Source of the DNA: Burkholderia cepacia
GTDB lineage: Bacteria > Pseudomonadota > Gammaproteobacteria > Burkholderiales > Burkholderiaceae
Length of the DNA stretch: 64,000 nucleotides
NCBI RefSeq assembly: GCF_029962485.1
Contig: NZ_CP073638.1
Span: 1,364,001 to 1,428,000, forward strand
Direction of reading: 5' to 3'
The notes under the pieces were generated by a model. That model did no database searches. It was not told the origin of the DNA and saw nothing but the letters and a program-made list of their open reading frames with translations. Positions 48,978-57,780 of this stretch are shown here, piece by piece. Made by a program: the position numbers and the translations under genes. Each line of letters begins with the position of its first letter. Within the stretch, counting starts at the first letter, position 1.

Positions 48978-50408
48978 ATGCGATTGCTTATTCTTCCCCT
49001 CGTCCTCGCCCTGTCGGCCTGCTCGCTCGCGCCGACGCTGGTCAAGCCCTCGATGCCGGTGCCGACGGCCTACACGGCCGCCGCGGCCGCCGACCTCAAG
49101 GCCAACGCCGCCGATCTCGGCTGGCGCACGATGTTCGGCGATCGCCGCCTGCAGCGCCTGATCGAGATTGCGCTCGAGCACAACCGCGACCTGCGCCTCG
49201 CGGCGCTGAACGTCGAGGCTGCCGAAGCGCAGTACGGCATCCAGCGCTCCGCGCGCCTGCCGTCGATCGGCGCCGGCGCGAACTTCACGCGCCAGCGTAC
49301 GTCGGACGACACGCAGTCGAGTCCGCCGTTGTTCGGCACGACGCAGAACCAGTACGGCGTGAACGTCGGTATCAGCGCGTTCGAGATCGACCTGTTTGGC
49401 CGCGTGAAGTCGCAGTCGGATGCGGCCTTCGCACGCTACCTCGCGACCGATCATGGCCGCCGCGCGGTGCAGATCTCGCTGGTCGGCGGCGTCGCCGACG
49501 CGTACTTCGCGGAACGCCTCGCGCTGGAGCAGCGCCAGTTGTCCGAGCGCACGCTCGCCGACTGGCAGCAGTCACTCGATCTCGCGCGCCGCCTGAAGGA
49601 AGCACATCAGGCGAGCGGCGTCGACATCGCGCAAGCCGAAGGCCAGGTCGCAAGCGCCACGGCCGATCTCGAGGCGCGCACGCGCGCTGTCGAGCAGGCA
49701 CGCAATGCGTTGCGCCTGCTGGTCGGCACCGAGCTGCCGAAGGATCTGCCCGACCCGGTGCCGCTTCGGCAGCAACCAGTGATGACGCAACTGCCGGCCG
49801 GCCTGCCGTCTGAACTGCTGTTCCGTCGCCCGGATATCCAGCAGGCCGAACAGAATCTCGTCGCCGCGAATGCCGATATCGGCGCCGCGCGCGCCGCGTT
49901 CTTCCCGCGCCTGTCGCTGACGTCGTCGATCGGCTTCCTCAGCCCGGCGATGGGCAGCCTGTTCGACGGCGGCCAGCGCACGTGGAGCTTCGCGCCGCAG
50001 GTCACGGTGCCGATCTTCCAGGGCGGCCGGCTGCGTTCCGAGCTGCGTCTCGCGGAAGTGCGCAAGTCGAGCGCGGTCGCCGAGTACGAACGCTCGATCC
50101 AGACTGCATTCCGTGAAGTGGCAGACGGTCTCGCCGGACGCGAAACCTTCGGCCGCCAGATCGAAGCGCAGACACGCGTGGTCGGCTCGGCCGAACGCCG
50201 CACCGACCTGTCGAACCTGCGCTATCGCGCGGGTATCGAGGGGCGGCTGGAACTGCTCGATTCGCAGCGGCAGCTCTACTCGGCACGGCAGGCGCTGCTC
50301 GACCTGCGTCGCAGCGAGCTCGGCAACGCCGTTGCGCTGTACAAGGCGCTCGGTGGCGGCCTGACGGACAAGGACGTCGCGCCGTCGCAGAGCGTGGTGC
50401 AGAACTGA
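48978..50408 (+). CDS. RND outer membrane factor lipoprotein
   Basis: OprM/NodT-type outer-membrane channel, 476 residues. The lipobox LSAC (C15) follows a short signal peptide. Two OEP domains show LGWRTMFGDRRLQRLIEIAL-like text (WRTMFGDRRLQRLIEIA) early, FEIDLFGRVKSQSDAAFARY and RRPDIQQAEQNLVAANADIG later. It starts four bases after the pump stop. A 17-base-pair hairpin lies directly after its stop, before the response regulator. Confidence 0.95.
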   Translation: MRLLILPLVLALSACSLAPTLVKPSMPVPTAYTAAAAADLKANAADLGWRTMFGDRRLQRLIEIALEHNRDLRLAALNVEAAEAQYGIQRSARLPSIGAGANFTRQRTSDDTQSSPPLFGTTQNQYGVNVGISAFEIDLFGRVKSQSDAAFARYLATDHGRRAVQISLVGGVADAYFAERLALEQRQLSERTLADWQQSLDLARRLKEAHQASGVDIAQAEGQVASATADLEARTRAVEQARNALRLLVGTELPKDLPDPVPLRQQPVMTQLPAGLPSELLFRRPDIQQAEQNLVAANADIGAARAAFFPRLSLTSSIGFLSPAMGSLFDGGQRTWSFAPQVTVPIFQGGRLRSELRLAEVRKSSAVAEYERSIQTAFREVADGLAGRETFGRQIEAQTRVVGSAERRTDLSNLRYRAGIEGRLELLDSQRQLYSARQALLDLRRSELGNAVALYKALGGGLTDKDVAPSQSVVQN

Positions 50409-50415
50409 ACGAACG

Positions 50416-50455
50416 GCGCCGTTCCGCCCCGCGCAGCAGCGGGACGGAACGGCGC
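50416..50455. repeat. Long hairpin between the RND operon and the response regulator
   Basis: GCGCCGTTCCGCCCCGC pairs with GCGGGACGGAACGGCGC (one mismatch) around a six-base loop. No T-tract follows. It could end or stabilise the RND message, or reduce read-through into the regulator. Confidence 0.55.
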
Positions 50456-50509
50456 GATTCAGCCCGGCAACGGGCTGCCCCGATTGTTCGACATCGCACG
50501 GCAAACTCC

Positions 50510-51202
50510 ATGACGAATTCCCTGATACTGATTGCAGAAGACGAGCCCGACATCTCCGAGATCCTCGATGCGTACCTGACCCACGATGGCTTTCGCACCT
50601 ACCGCGTCGCCGACGGGCAAGCGGTGCTCGACGTGCAACCGCACCTGAAGCCCGACCTGATCCTGCTCGACGTGAAGATGCCGCAGAAGAACGGCTGGGA
50701 CGTGCTCACCGAGCTGCGGCGGCGCGGCAATACGCCTGTCGTCGTCCTCACCGCGTTCGACCGCGACCTCGACCGGCTGCAGGCACTGCATGCCGGCGCG
50801 GACGACTACATCGTCAAGCCGTTCAACCCGGCCGAAGTCGTCGCACGGCTGCGCGCGATCCTGCGCCGGTCGGCCGCGCCGCCGGCCACGCGCATGCTGC
50901 GCGTCGGTGCCCTGGAGATCGACACCGACAGCTATCTGGCCCGCGTGCGAACGGACTCCGCCGAGATACCGATCACGCTGACGCTGACCGAATTCCGGCT
51001 GCTCGCACACATGGCGCGATCGCCGAGCCGCGTGTTCACGCGCGGCGAACTGCTCGATGCGTGCATGGCCGACGTGAGCGCGCTGGAGCGCACGGTCGAC
51101 AGCCACATCTGCAGGCTGCGCAGGAAGCTCGAACAGGCCGGCGCGCCGGGCATGCCCGAAGTGATGCGCGGTGTCGGCTACCGGCTGCGGGGCATGCAGT
51201 GA
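50510..51202 (+). CDS. OmpR-family response regulator
   Basis: Two-component response regulator, 230 residues. The receiver domain is complete: acidic E10/D11, phospho-acceptor D54 (LLLDVKMP), T81 (VLTAF) and K103 (IVKPFN). The C-terminal winged helix has LTEFRLLAHMARSPSRVFTR and HICRLRRKLEQ. It follows the RND operon by 101 bases and overlaps the sensor-like gene by four (GTGA). It most likely controls the pump. Because the partner lacks its histidine, phosphorylation may come from elsewhere. Confidence 0.95.
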   Translation: MTNSLILIAEDEPDISEILDAYLTHDGFRTYRVADGQAVLDVQPHLKPDLILLDVKMPQKNGWDVLTELRRRGNTPVVVLTAFDRDLDRLQALHAGADDYIVKPFNPAEVVARLRAILRRSAAPPATRMLRVGALEIDTDSYLARVRTDSAEIPITLTLTEFRLLAHMARSPSRVFTRGELLDACMADVSALERTVDSHICRLRRKLEQAGAPGMPEVMRGVGYRLRGMQ

Positions 51203-52221
51203 CGCTGCCGGCGAGACCCGGCCGGCACATCGGGCAGGCGATCGGCCTGGGCGCGATCGTCGCCGTGCTGACCGCCTGTACCGTTGCCTTCCTCCTTGCC
51301 GTGTTGCGTCACCCGGTCGTGTTGCCGCACGACGCAACGGCCGGCGCCATGATCCGCAATGCGTCCACTTACCTGGTGCTCGCGACGGTGCTGTTCGTGT
51401 GCCTGCTGTCAGCCGCGTTCGATCTGCTCCGGCAGATGCGCCGCACGCTCGCGGCGCTCGACACGATTGCCGACAACACCGGCCGCATCGTCGCCGGCGA
51501 CATGTCCGTGCGCGTGGTTTCCCGCGACGGCTGCACGGCCGACCTGTCGCGCTTCATCGAGGATTTCAATGCGATGACCTTTCAACTGAAACATAGGACT
51601 CCCTCCCTTCCGGAATCTGCCACCGGAAGCGGCAGTCGCTCGATGCGCACGCCGCTCGCGGAACTCGAAACCCGGCTCGAAATCATCAAGGGGCTCGCCA
51701 ACGAAACCGGTACTTCGTCACGCGACGCGCTGCTTCACCAGGTCGACGGCCTGTTCCGGTTCGTCGATGACCTTCAGGTTGCCGAACAGCCCGAGGCGCT
51801 GACACTCGACCTGCGCTCGACGGCGCTCGACCGCGAAATCGCCAGCGCCATCGATTCGGTTCGCGAAGCGTTTCGTGAAGCGGGGGTCGCCATCGACCTG
51901 ACGACCGCCGCGACCGTCGTGACTTGCGACGGCGCGCGCATCCGCCAGGCCGTTCTCGCGCTGCTCGACGACATGCGGCGCCATTCCGCACCGGCGAGGC
52001 TGAAGCTCTTCGTCGAGGACCGCCCTGCGGGCGCCGTCGTCCGAATCGAAGACGAAGGTTCGCGACGATTCGTCGAAGACGGGCTTGGCCTGTCCGTCGT
52101 GCGCGCGGTCGTCCAGGCGCATGGCGGGCAGATCCGCCTGCTCGCATCGCTTGGTGGAGACGCCGTCCTCGAATTCGACATCCCGCGGCACGCGCCGGCG
52201 ATTCGAGCATTTCCTCGATAG
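51199..52221 (+). CDS. Histidine-kinase-like sensor lacking the phospho-acceptor histidine
   Basis: A 340-residue membrane sensor in the place of a histidine kinase. It starts with GTG overlapping the regulator stop. Two transmembrane segments (about 11-36 and 56-74) flank a short periplasmic loop, and a HAMP-like linker follows (DTIADNTGRIVAGDMSVRVV). At the H-box, where kinases read SHELRTPL, it reads SRSMRTPL (146-153), so His is Arg147 and Glu is Ser148. The N-box Asn is Asp258 (LALLDDMRRHS) and the G1 box is degraded (EDEGSRRF), while GLGLSVV (295-301) remains. No frameshift was seen. It is probably not an active autokinase. Confidence 0.85.
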   Translation: MTLPARPGRHIGQAIGLGAIVAVLTACTVAFLLAVLRHPVVLPHDATAGAMIRNASTYLVLATVLFVCLLSAAFDLLRQMRRTLAALDTIADNTGRIVAGDMSVRVVSRDGCTADLSRFIEDFNAMTFQLKHRTPSLPESATGSGSRSMRTPLAELETRLEIIKGLANETGTSSRDALLHQVDGLFRFVDDLQVAEQPEALTLDLRSTALDREIASAIDSVREAFREAGVAIDLTTAATVVTCDGARIRQAVLALLDDMRRHSAPARLKLFVEDRPAGAVVRIEDEGSRRFVEDGLGLSVVRAVVQAHGGQIRLLASLGGDAVLEFDIPRHAPAIRAFPR

Positions 52222-52847
52222 CAACCGCCCTATTACGAAACGAATCGGAAAGGATCGGCGAATCGATTCCGGCATTACCCTTCTTGCCGGTTTCGAGCAT
52301 TACAAAATGCCGTCGATCTTTTCAAAATCATTGCGCTTTATTCGATTTAATTTTGTTTCATATAATCAAAAAAAGTTTGACACTTCGCTTTCGTTCTTGA
52401 TACCGTCCGATGCAAGCAATCTGACGGATTGCCCACCACGCAATCGATTCCGCTCTACGTTTTTTCGCTTCCGCCGCACCGCAGTGCTCGCCGCCGGCTG
52501 ATTCTTTCGCGCGCCGGCGCATGCAATATCCCGATGCATATCATTGGACAGCTGTCATCCGGCAGCGGGCCGAAGGACCGAAACAAATGAGCAGGACAAC
52601 GAAACTGTTGCTCTAGCAATCCCGCCCGCGTCAAGTCCGGCGCGGCTGCCTCGCAGTGCAGCCTTCCCGTTATCACGTTTTCCGTATTTCGCCCCCGGAG
52701 CAAACCCATCTCTCCGGATCGGGCGAAAGGCCCTGTCGCGTCCGTGCCATCCGCATGCATGCGACAGAACACGGCGGTGCATGACCCGCATCGCCGTCGA
52801 CCGTTGTTGTTCGTGCCGTTCGATGTTCAACCGGAGGGGTAATTCAA
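52222..52847. other. AT-richer intergenic region before the second S53 gene
   Basis: 626 bases without a gene. From about 52300 to 52400 the sequence is clearly AT-richer than its surroundings and holds a perfect TATAAT (52361-52366) and a TTGACA (52377-52382), plus runs of A. Promoter activity toward the peptidase gene is plausible, but no well-spaced -35/-10 pair stands out. No terminator was recognised after the sensor gene. Confidence 0.45.
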
Positions 52848-54680
52848 ATGAATCAGGTTGCAGACAAGAAACAAAAGCACATTCGCATCGTCAAGCTCGC
52901 ATCCGCCGCCGCAGCCGTCGCGTCGATCGGCATCGCGACCGCCCATGCCGCGCCAGCGGCCGGCTGGACGGAAACGCGCACCAAGGGGTTCCTGCCGCTC
53001 GTGCAGCAAAGTGAAGCCGGTACCGCCGGCGCGCCCGCCGCGAGCACGGCGGCAGCTGCAACGGCCGCCGTCGAACTGGCGCCCGGCGAATCGGTTGACA
53101 TCGTGCTCGGGCTGAACCTGCGCAACGAGACGCAACTCGACCAATACCTGCGCGACCTGCATACGCCCGGCTCGCCGCACTACAAGCAGTTCCTCACGCC
53201 CGCGCAGTTTGCCGCGCAATACGCGCCGACCGACCAGCAAGTCGCGTCCGTCGTCTCGCACCTGCGCAAGGAAGGTTTCGTGAACATCGTGGTCGCACCG
53301 AACCGCCTGCTGGTATCGGCGTCCGGCACGGCGGCGACCATCAAGTCCGCGTTCCGCACGACGCTCAAGCGCTTCACGCGCAACGGCCGCAGCGTCTATG
53401 CGAATACCGACGCCGCGCAAGTGCCGAACGCGATCGGCAACATCGTGGGCGCGGTGCTCGGGCTGCAGAACGTCGAGTTGATGCATACCGGCGCCGGCAG
53501 CAAGCCGCAAGGCAACACCAGCAACCTGACGATCCCGGCCGGCGCGTCGGCGGTGCCGCACAACCCGACCGAGTTCTCGTCGATCTACGGCGGCGACGGC
53601 ACGCCGACGGCCTCGCAGACCACGGTCGGCATCATCTCCGAAGGCGACCTGTCCCAGACCGTTAGCGACCTCAATACGTTCGCCGCGAACAACGGCCTCG
53701 GCACGATCAGCAGCACCATCGTGCAGACGGGCCCGGCAGGCAGTTCGTACACCGACACGTCGGGCACCGTCGAGTGGAACCTCGACAGCCAGTCGATCGT
53801 CGGCTCGGCTGGCGGCAGCGTGAAGCAGGTCGTGTTCTATGCCGCACCGTCGATGACGCTCACCGCGATCACGGCCGCGTACAACCGGGTCGTGACCGAC
53901 AACGTCGCGAAGGTGATCAACGTGTCGCTCGGCGTGTGCGAATCGTCGGCGTACAGCACCGGTTCGCAGGCGACCGACGACACCATCTTCAAGCAGGCGG
54001 TCGCGCAAGGGCAGACCTTCTCCGTTTCGGCCGGCGACCACGGCGCGTACGAATGCGCAAGCGGCACGCCGTCGCGCTCCACTTACACGGTGAGCGAACC
54101 GGCCACGTCGCCGTACGTGATCGCGGTAGGTGGCACGACGCTGTTCACGAATACGTCCACCAACGCGTACAACAGCGAGATCGTCTGGAACGACCCGAGC
54201 TGGCAACCGGGCACCGTGTGGTCGACGGGCGGCGGGTACAGCAAGTACGAGGCCGCGCCGACGTGGCAGTCGTCAACCCTGACCGGATCGACCAAGCGCG
54301 CATTGCCCGACGTAGGCTTCGACGCCGACCTGCGCACCGGCGCGATTCTGGTGGTGAACGGCCAGACGTCCGACACGCTGTGGGGCTCGGGCTACCTGAA
54401 CAACGAAGGCGGCACGAGCCTCGCCGCGCCGATCTTCACGGGCATCTGGGCGCGGCTGCAGTCGGCCAACAACAATGCGCTGGGTTTCCCCGCGTCGAGC
54501 ATCTACAAGTACTTCCCGTCGAACGCAGCGCTGCTGCACGACGTCACGTCCGGCAACAACGGCAGCGGCACCTACGGCTACAAGGCGAAGGCCGGCTGGG
54601 ACGCAACGACGGGCTTCGGCAGCGTGAACATCTCGAAGCTGAACGCGTTCATCCAGAGCACGTCGGATTTCGCGCGCTGA
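52848..54680 (+). CDS. S53 family (sedolisin / kumamolisin-like) secreted peptidase, second copy
   Basis: Secreted serine-carboxyl peptidase, 610 residues, paralogous to the protein encoded at 10184-11917. It has an N-terminal export signal (hydrophobic IRIVKLASAAAAVASIGIAT), a pro-kumamolisin domain (about 65-215, with TPGSPHYKQFLTPAQF and FVNIVVAPNRLLVSA) and a catalytic domain with E309 and D313 (EWNLDSQSIVG), D397 (SAGDHG) and S524 (GGTSLAAP). The C-terminal DATTGFGSVNISKLN is intact. GGAGG stands ten bases before the ATG. A terminator follows at 54750. It differs from its paralogue mainly in the pro-region linker and the surface loops. Confidence 0.93.
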   Translation: MNQVADKKQKHIRIVKLASAAAAVASIGIATAHAAPAAGWTETRTKGFLPLVQQSEAGTAGAPAASTAAAATAAVELAPGESVDIVLGLNLRNETQLDQYLRDLHTPGSPHYKQFLTPAQFAAQYAPTDQQVASVVSHLRKEGFVNIVVAPNRLLVSASGTAATIKSAFRTTLKRFTRNGRSVYANTDAAQVPNAIGNIVGAVLGLQNVELMHTGAGSKPQGNTSNLTIPAGASAVPHNPTEFSSIYGGDGTPTASQTTVGIISEGDLSQTVSDLNTFAANNGLGTISSTIVQTGPAGSSYTDTSGTVEWNLDSQSIVGSAGGSVKQVVFYAAPSMTLTAITAAYNRVVTDNVAKVINVSLGVCESSAYSTGSQATDDTIFKQAVAQGQTFSVSAGDHGAYECASGTPSRSTYTVSEPATSPYVIAVGGTTLFTNTSTNAYNSEIVWNDPSWQPGTVWSTGGGYSKYEAAPTWQSSTLTGSTKRALPDVGFDADLRTGAILVVNGQTSDTLWGSGYLNNEGGTSLAAPIFTGIWARLQSANNNALGFPASSIYKYFPSNAALLHDVTSGNNGSGTYGYKAKAGWDATTGFGSVNISKLNAFIQSTSDFAR

Positions 54681-55130
54681 TGAGCCGATGACCGACCCGG
54701 TTCCGGGTGCGCGCGAATGCGTGCGCCCGGGACCGCACGCAACCGCGTAAAAGCCCGCGACAGGTGCAAGCCGTCGCGGGCTTTCTGCATTCCGCGCAAT
54801 CTCGCGAAGCGAGCATCCAGCGAGACGATACGCGCGCCGACCTTGCAATCGTTGCGCCAGCAACTTTCAGATCGATTACCCGTTGGGTGCCCGCCCGCTT
54901 ACGGACTGCAAGGTACACACACTGTTACACAACACCCCGACACTTCCGCGCGTGTCGTGCGTTTAACTGAATATGACGATTCGTCGCGGGACTTCCACCA
55001 TGCGAACACGATCTTGCCGCCCGCTCCGGCCGACGCCGTCGGCGCATGCGCGCACGGTCGCGGCACAGTGCCCAAGCCGATCGCACAGCCCGCGTGCCTG
55101 CCAACGCTGCCACCACACCGAACGAACCTC
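54681..55130. other. Intergenic region between S53 and DUF3300 genes
   Basis: 450 bases holding the S53 terminator (listed separately) and the upstream region of the DUF3300 gene. An in-frame extension of the latter runs through it but has no family similarity. No further feature was seen. Confidence 0.5.
54750..54784. terminator. Terminator after the second S53 gene
   Basis: Twelve-base-pair perfect stem AAAGCCCGCGAC/GTCGCGGGCTTT with an eleven-base loop, 70 bases after the peptidase stop, ending in TTTC. Confidence 0.75.
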
Positions 55131-56837
55131 ATGAACAACAACCGCGCCTACCGCCCCGTCAGGACGCTGATCGCGTCGTCCCTCATCGTGTCGCTGCTCG
55201 GCCTGTCGGCCTGCAACAAGAACGGCGACAGCAGCACCGCCGCACCGGCGAGCGATGCGAGCGCGGCCGCCGCGGCGCAGCCGGCCTCGACGCCCGTCGC
55301 CTACACGCCGCCGAGCGCCGACCAGCTCTACCAGATGGTCGCGCCGATCGCGCTGTTCCCCGACAAGCTCGTCGCACTGGTGCTTGCAGGTGCAACGTAT
55401 CCGGACCAGGTGACGGCCGCCAACAACTGGGTCACGCAGAATCCGGCATTGAAGGGGCAGGCACTCGCGAGCGCAGCCGATACGCAGCCGTGGGACCCGT
55501 CCGTCAAGGCGCTGACCGCCTTCCCCGCGGTACTGGCGCAAATGGCGTCGAACCCGGCCTGGACCACGTCGCTCGGCCAGGCGTACTACAACGATCCGAC
55601 CGACGTGATGAACGCGATCCAGGTGATGCGCCAGCGCGCGCAGACGTCCGGTCATCTGCGCTCGGGCGGCCAGATGCGCGTCACGCAAGTCGCGCAGGCC
55701 GCGCCGACCGGCTATACGCCGGCCACCGACGCGCCCGTGGTGTACGCCGGGCCGGCGATCGTGCCGCCGCCCGTGCAGGCGATCGAGATCGAGTCCGCGC
55801 AGCCGGATGTCGTGTACGTGCCGTCGTACAACCCGACCGTCGTCTACGGCGAGCCGGTGTCGGCCTACCCTGGCTACGTGTACCGTCCGCCCGCATACAG
55901 CACCGGCGAAGTCGTTGCGGCCAGCGTGATCACGTTCGGTGTCGGCGTCGCCGTCGGCGCCGCGATCTTCGGGCACCACGACTGGGGCTGGCATGCATGG
56001 GGCATGAACTGGGGTGCGCCGCGTCCGGAAGGCCCGGGGTGGAACGGCGGCTGGCAGCGCCCGGCCGTGGTGTACAACCACACCACGTACGTGACGAAGT
56101 CGACCACCGTGATCAACAACATCACCAACATCCGCAACACGCGCATCACGAACAACTACGGCGGCAACGTCACCACCACCACCACCAACAACACGACGAT
56201 CGAACGCAACACCGTACAGCCGGGCGCCGAACCGATGCGAGGACAGGCCATCGAGCAGCGCGCGGGCGCCGCGCCGATGACGATGCCGCATTTCGGCGCA
56301 AACGACGCGCGCCCCGGCACACGCCCCACGCCTGAAGCATTCGCACAGAACCGCGCGAACGCGCCGCATGCCGAGGCACCGGCGCAGCATCCGCCCGGCG
56401 CGATGCACGACGAGCGGCAGCAGGCGATGCAGCAGGAGCGTACCGCGCAGGAACATCGTGCGACGGCCCAGCAACAGCAGCAACAACGCGAAGAAACGCA
56501 GCAGCACGACGCCGCGCAGCAACAGCAACGCGAAGCGATGCAGCAACGCAATGCGGTGCAACAACAGCAGGAGCGCGCGGCGGCCCAGCAGCGTAACGAA
56601 GCCCAGCAGCAGCAACGCCTGGAAGCGCAGCAACGCAGCGAGGCCCAACAGCAACAGCAGCGCGAAGAGGCACAGCAGCAACAGCGCAAGGAAATGCAGC
56701 CACACGCCGAAGCGCCGCCGCAGGAACATGCGGCACCGCAACCCCGGCAGCCGGCAACCGAGCACGCGGCGGCTGCGCATCCGCACCCTGCCCAGTCTCA
56801 CCCGGAGCACGAATCGCGCGAACATCGTCCGGAATAG
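55131..56837 (+). CDS. DUF3300 lipoprotein with glutamine-rich tail
   Basis: A 568-residue envelope lipoprotein of the DUF3300 family, of unknown function. The lipobox LSAC (C28) is followed by the conserved domain from YTPPSADQLYQMVAPIALFP to about residue 235, with WDPSVKALTAFPAVLAQMAS and VVYVPSYNPTVVYG. A glycine/tryptophan patch (FGHHDWGWHAWGMNWG), an N/T-rich stretch (NNITNIRNTRITNNYG) and a final coiled coil or disordered tail of about 130 residues rich in Gln, Glu and Arg complete it. The start at 55131 (MNNNRAYRP) gives the lipoprotein signal; the open frame further upstream is not coding-like. It is a single gene. Confidence 0.88.
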   Translation: MNNNRAYRPVRTLIASSLIVSLLGLSACNKNGDSSTAAPASDASAAAAAQPASTPVAYTPPSADQLYQMVAPIALFPDKLVALVLAGATYPDQVTAANNWVTQNPALKGQALASAADTQPWDPSVKALTAFPAVLAQMASNPAWTTSLGQAYYNDPTDVMNAIQVMRQRAQTSGHLRSGGQMRVTQVAQAAPTGYTPATDAPVVYAGPAIVPPPVQAIEIESAQPDVVYVPSYNPTVVYGEPVSAYPGYVYRPPAYSTGEVVAASVITFGVGVAVGAAIFGHHDWGWHAWGMNWGAPRPEGPGWNGGWQRPAVVYNHTTYVTKSTTVINNITNIRNTRITNNYGGNVTTTTTNNTTIERNTVQPGAEPMRGQAIEQRAGAAPMTMPHFGANDARPGTRPTPEAFAQNRANAPHAEAPAQHPPGAMHDERQQAMQQERTAQEHRATAQQQQQQREETQQHDAAQQQQREAMQQRNAVQQQQERAAAQQRNEAQQQQRLEAQQRSEAQQQQQREEAQQQQRKEMQPHAEAPPQEHAAPQPRQPATEHAAAAHPHPAQSHPEHESREHRPE

Positions 56838-56894
56838 CCATCACCCCGCGGCACGGCAGCGCCGCATGCGCGCTGCCGGCCGTCGATGCACGAT

Positions 56895-57545
56895 TCAATC
56901 GGCCCAGTTCCGCACGTAGTCCGGCACGGGCACGTTGCCGTCGGCATGCACCGGCGCGCCGCGAGTCATCTTCAGCGGCAGGATTCCGGCCCAGGCGGCG
57001 AGTTCCAGATCTTCCTCCTTGTCGGACGGCAGCGAATCGCTGACTTTCACGGCCGCCTCGTCCATCGAAATCCGCAGCACGCTGGTCGCATTGAGTTCCT
57101 TCGCATTGCCCGGCCGCGCTTCATGCCTGCGGCCCGGTGCGATCTTGTCCATCAATGCATCCAGCGCCGCGAGTTTTTCCTCACTGCCCTCCACTCCATC
57201 GAACTGCCCGTAGATCACCGCGGATCGATAATTCATCGAATGGTTGAAGGCTGACTTGGCCAGCACGAGACCGTCCAGCAACGTGATCGCGATGGAAGCC
57301 TGCGCGCCCGCCGCCAGCGCCTTGATCATCCGGCTGCCGTTGGATCCGTGGATATAGAGGACGTCGCCCCGCCGCCAGTGCGCGGTCGGGATGCAGTGCG
57401 TGTTCTGTCCGTCGCCGAACGCGATGTGGCAAACGTAGGCCTCGTCCACGATGCGGTGGAGCATCGCGCGATCGTGACTGGCCAGCTCGGGGAGCCGTCG
57501 AATGGTTGTACGTGGTGTCGGCGAAATTTCAGTCTGGTCTTTCAT
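56895..57545 (-). CDS. Pyridoxamine 5'-phosphate oxidase-family flavin protein
   Basis: A 216-residue split-barrel, FMN-binding protein of the PNPOx-like/nitroreductase-resistance (NimA-like) family. Recognisable stretches are MLHRIVDEAYVCHIAFGDGQ, CIPTAHWRRGDVLYIHGSNG and SFNHSMNYRSAVIYGQ-like text (SAFNHSMNYRSAVIYG). The specific reaction is unknown; such proteins often act on small flavin-dependent substrates or bind heme. It is divergent from a MocR regulator with 235 bases between starts, a common arrangement for this pair, so regulation by that protein and a link to vitamin B6 or a cofactor derivative are reasonable guesses. Confidence 0.88.
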   Translation of the reverse strand: MKDQTEISPTPRTTIRRLPELASHDRAMLHRIVDEAYVCHIAFGDGQNTHCIPTAHWRRGDVLYIHGSNGSRMIKALAAGAQASIAITLLDGLVLAKSAFNHSMNYRSAVIYGQFDGVEGSEEKLAALDALMDKIAPGRRHEARPGNAKELNATSVLRISMDEAAVKVSDSLPSDKEEDLELAAWAGILPLKMTRGAPVHADGNVPVPDYVRNWAD

Positions 57546-57780
57546 ATTTATGTACTGCGAAATGAATTGAATCGGTATCGCGCTGCATTCTCGGCCGAAC
57601 GCGCCGCCGCCGGGCTCGTCGACAGTCGCGCGTCAAATCGATCAAAATACGCGCGTGCAACGCGCCGCGACGATCGCCGGAACGCCTTGCGCTCTGGCCT
57701 GTACCGCGAGCACGTGAACGATACGATGCGCGTGGCATCTTCAAAAGAACCAGCACAACGGAAATTTCTGGAACCAGCCT

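Noticed and set aside
45674..49045. A 1123-codon open frame on the minus strand across the RND pump gene
   Set aside because: It is fully antisense to a well-supported RND pump gene; its composition (His, Arg, Asp-rich) is the usual mirror of a high-GC coding frame, and no family is seen.
56460..56700. CAG/CAA repeat tract as a DNA repeat element
   Set aside because: It is the coding sequence for the Gln-rich tail of the DUF3300 protein; units are irregular, so it is protein low complexity and not a tandem DNA repeat.
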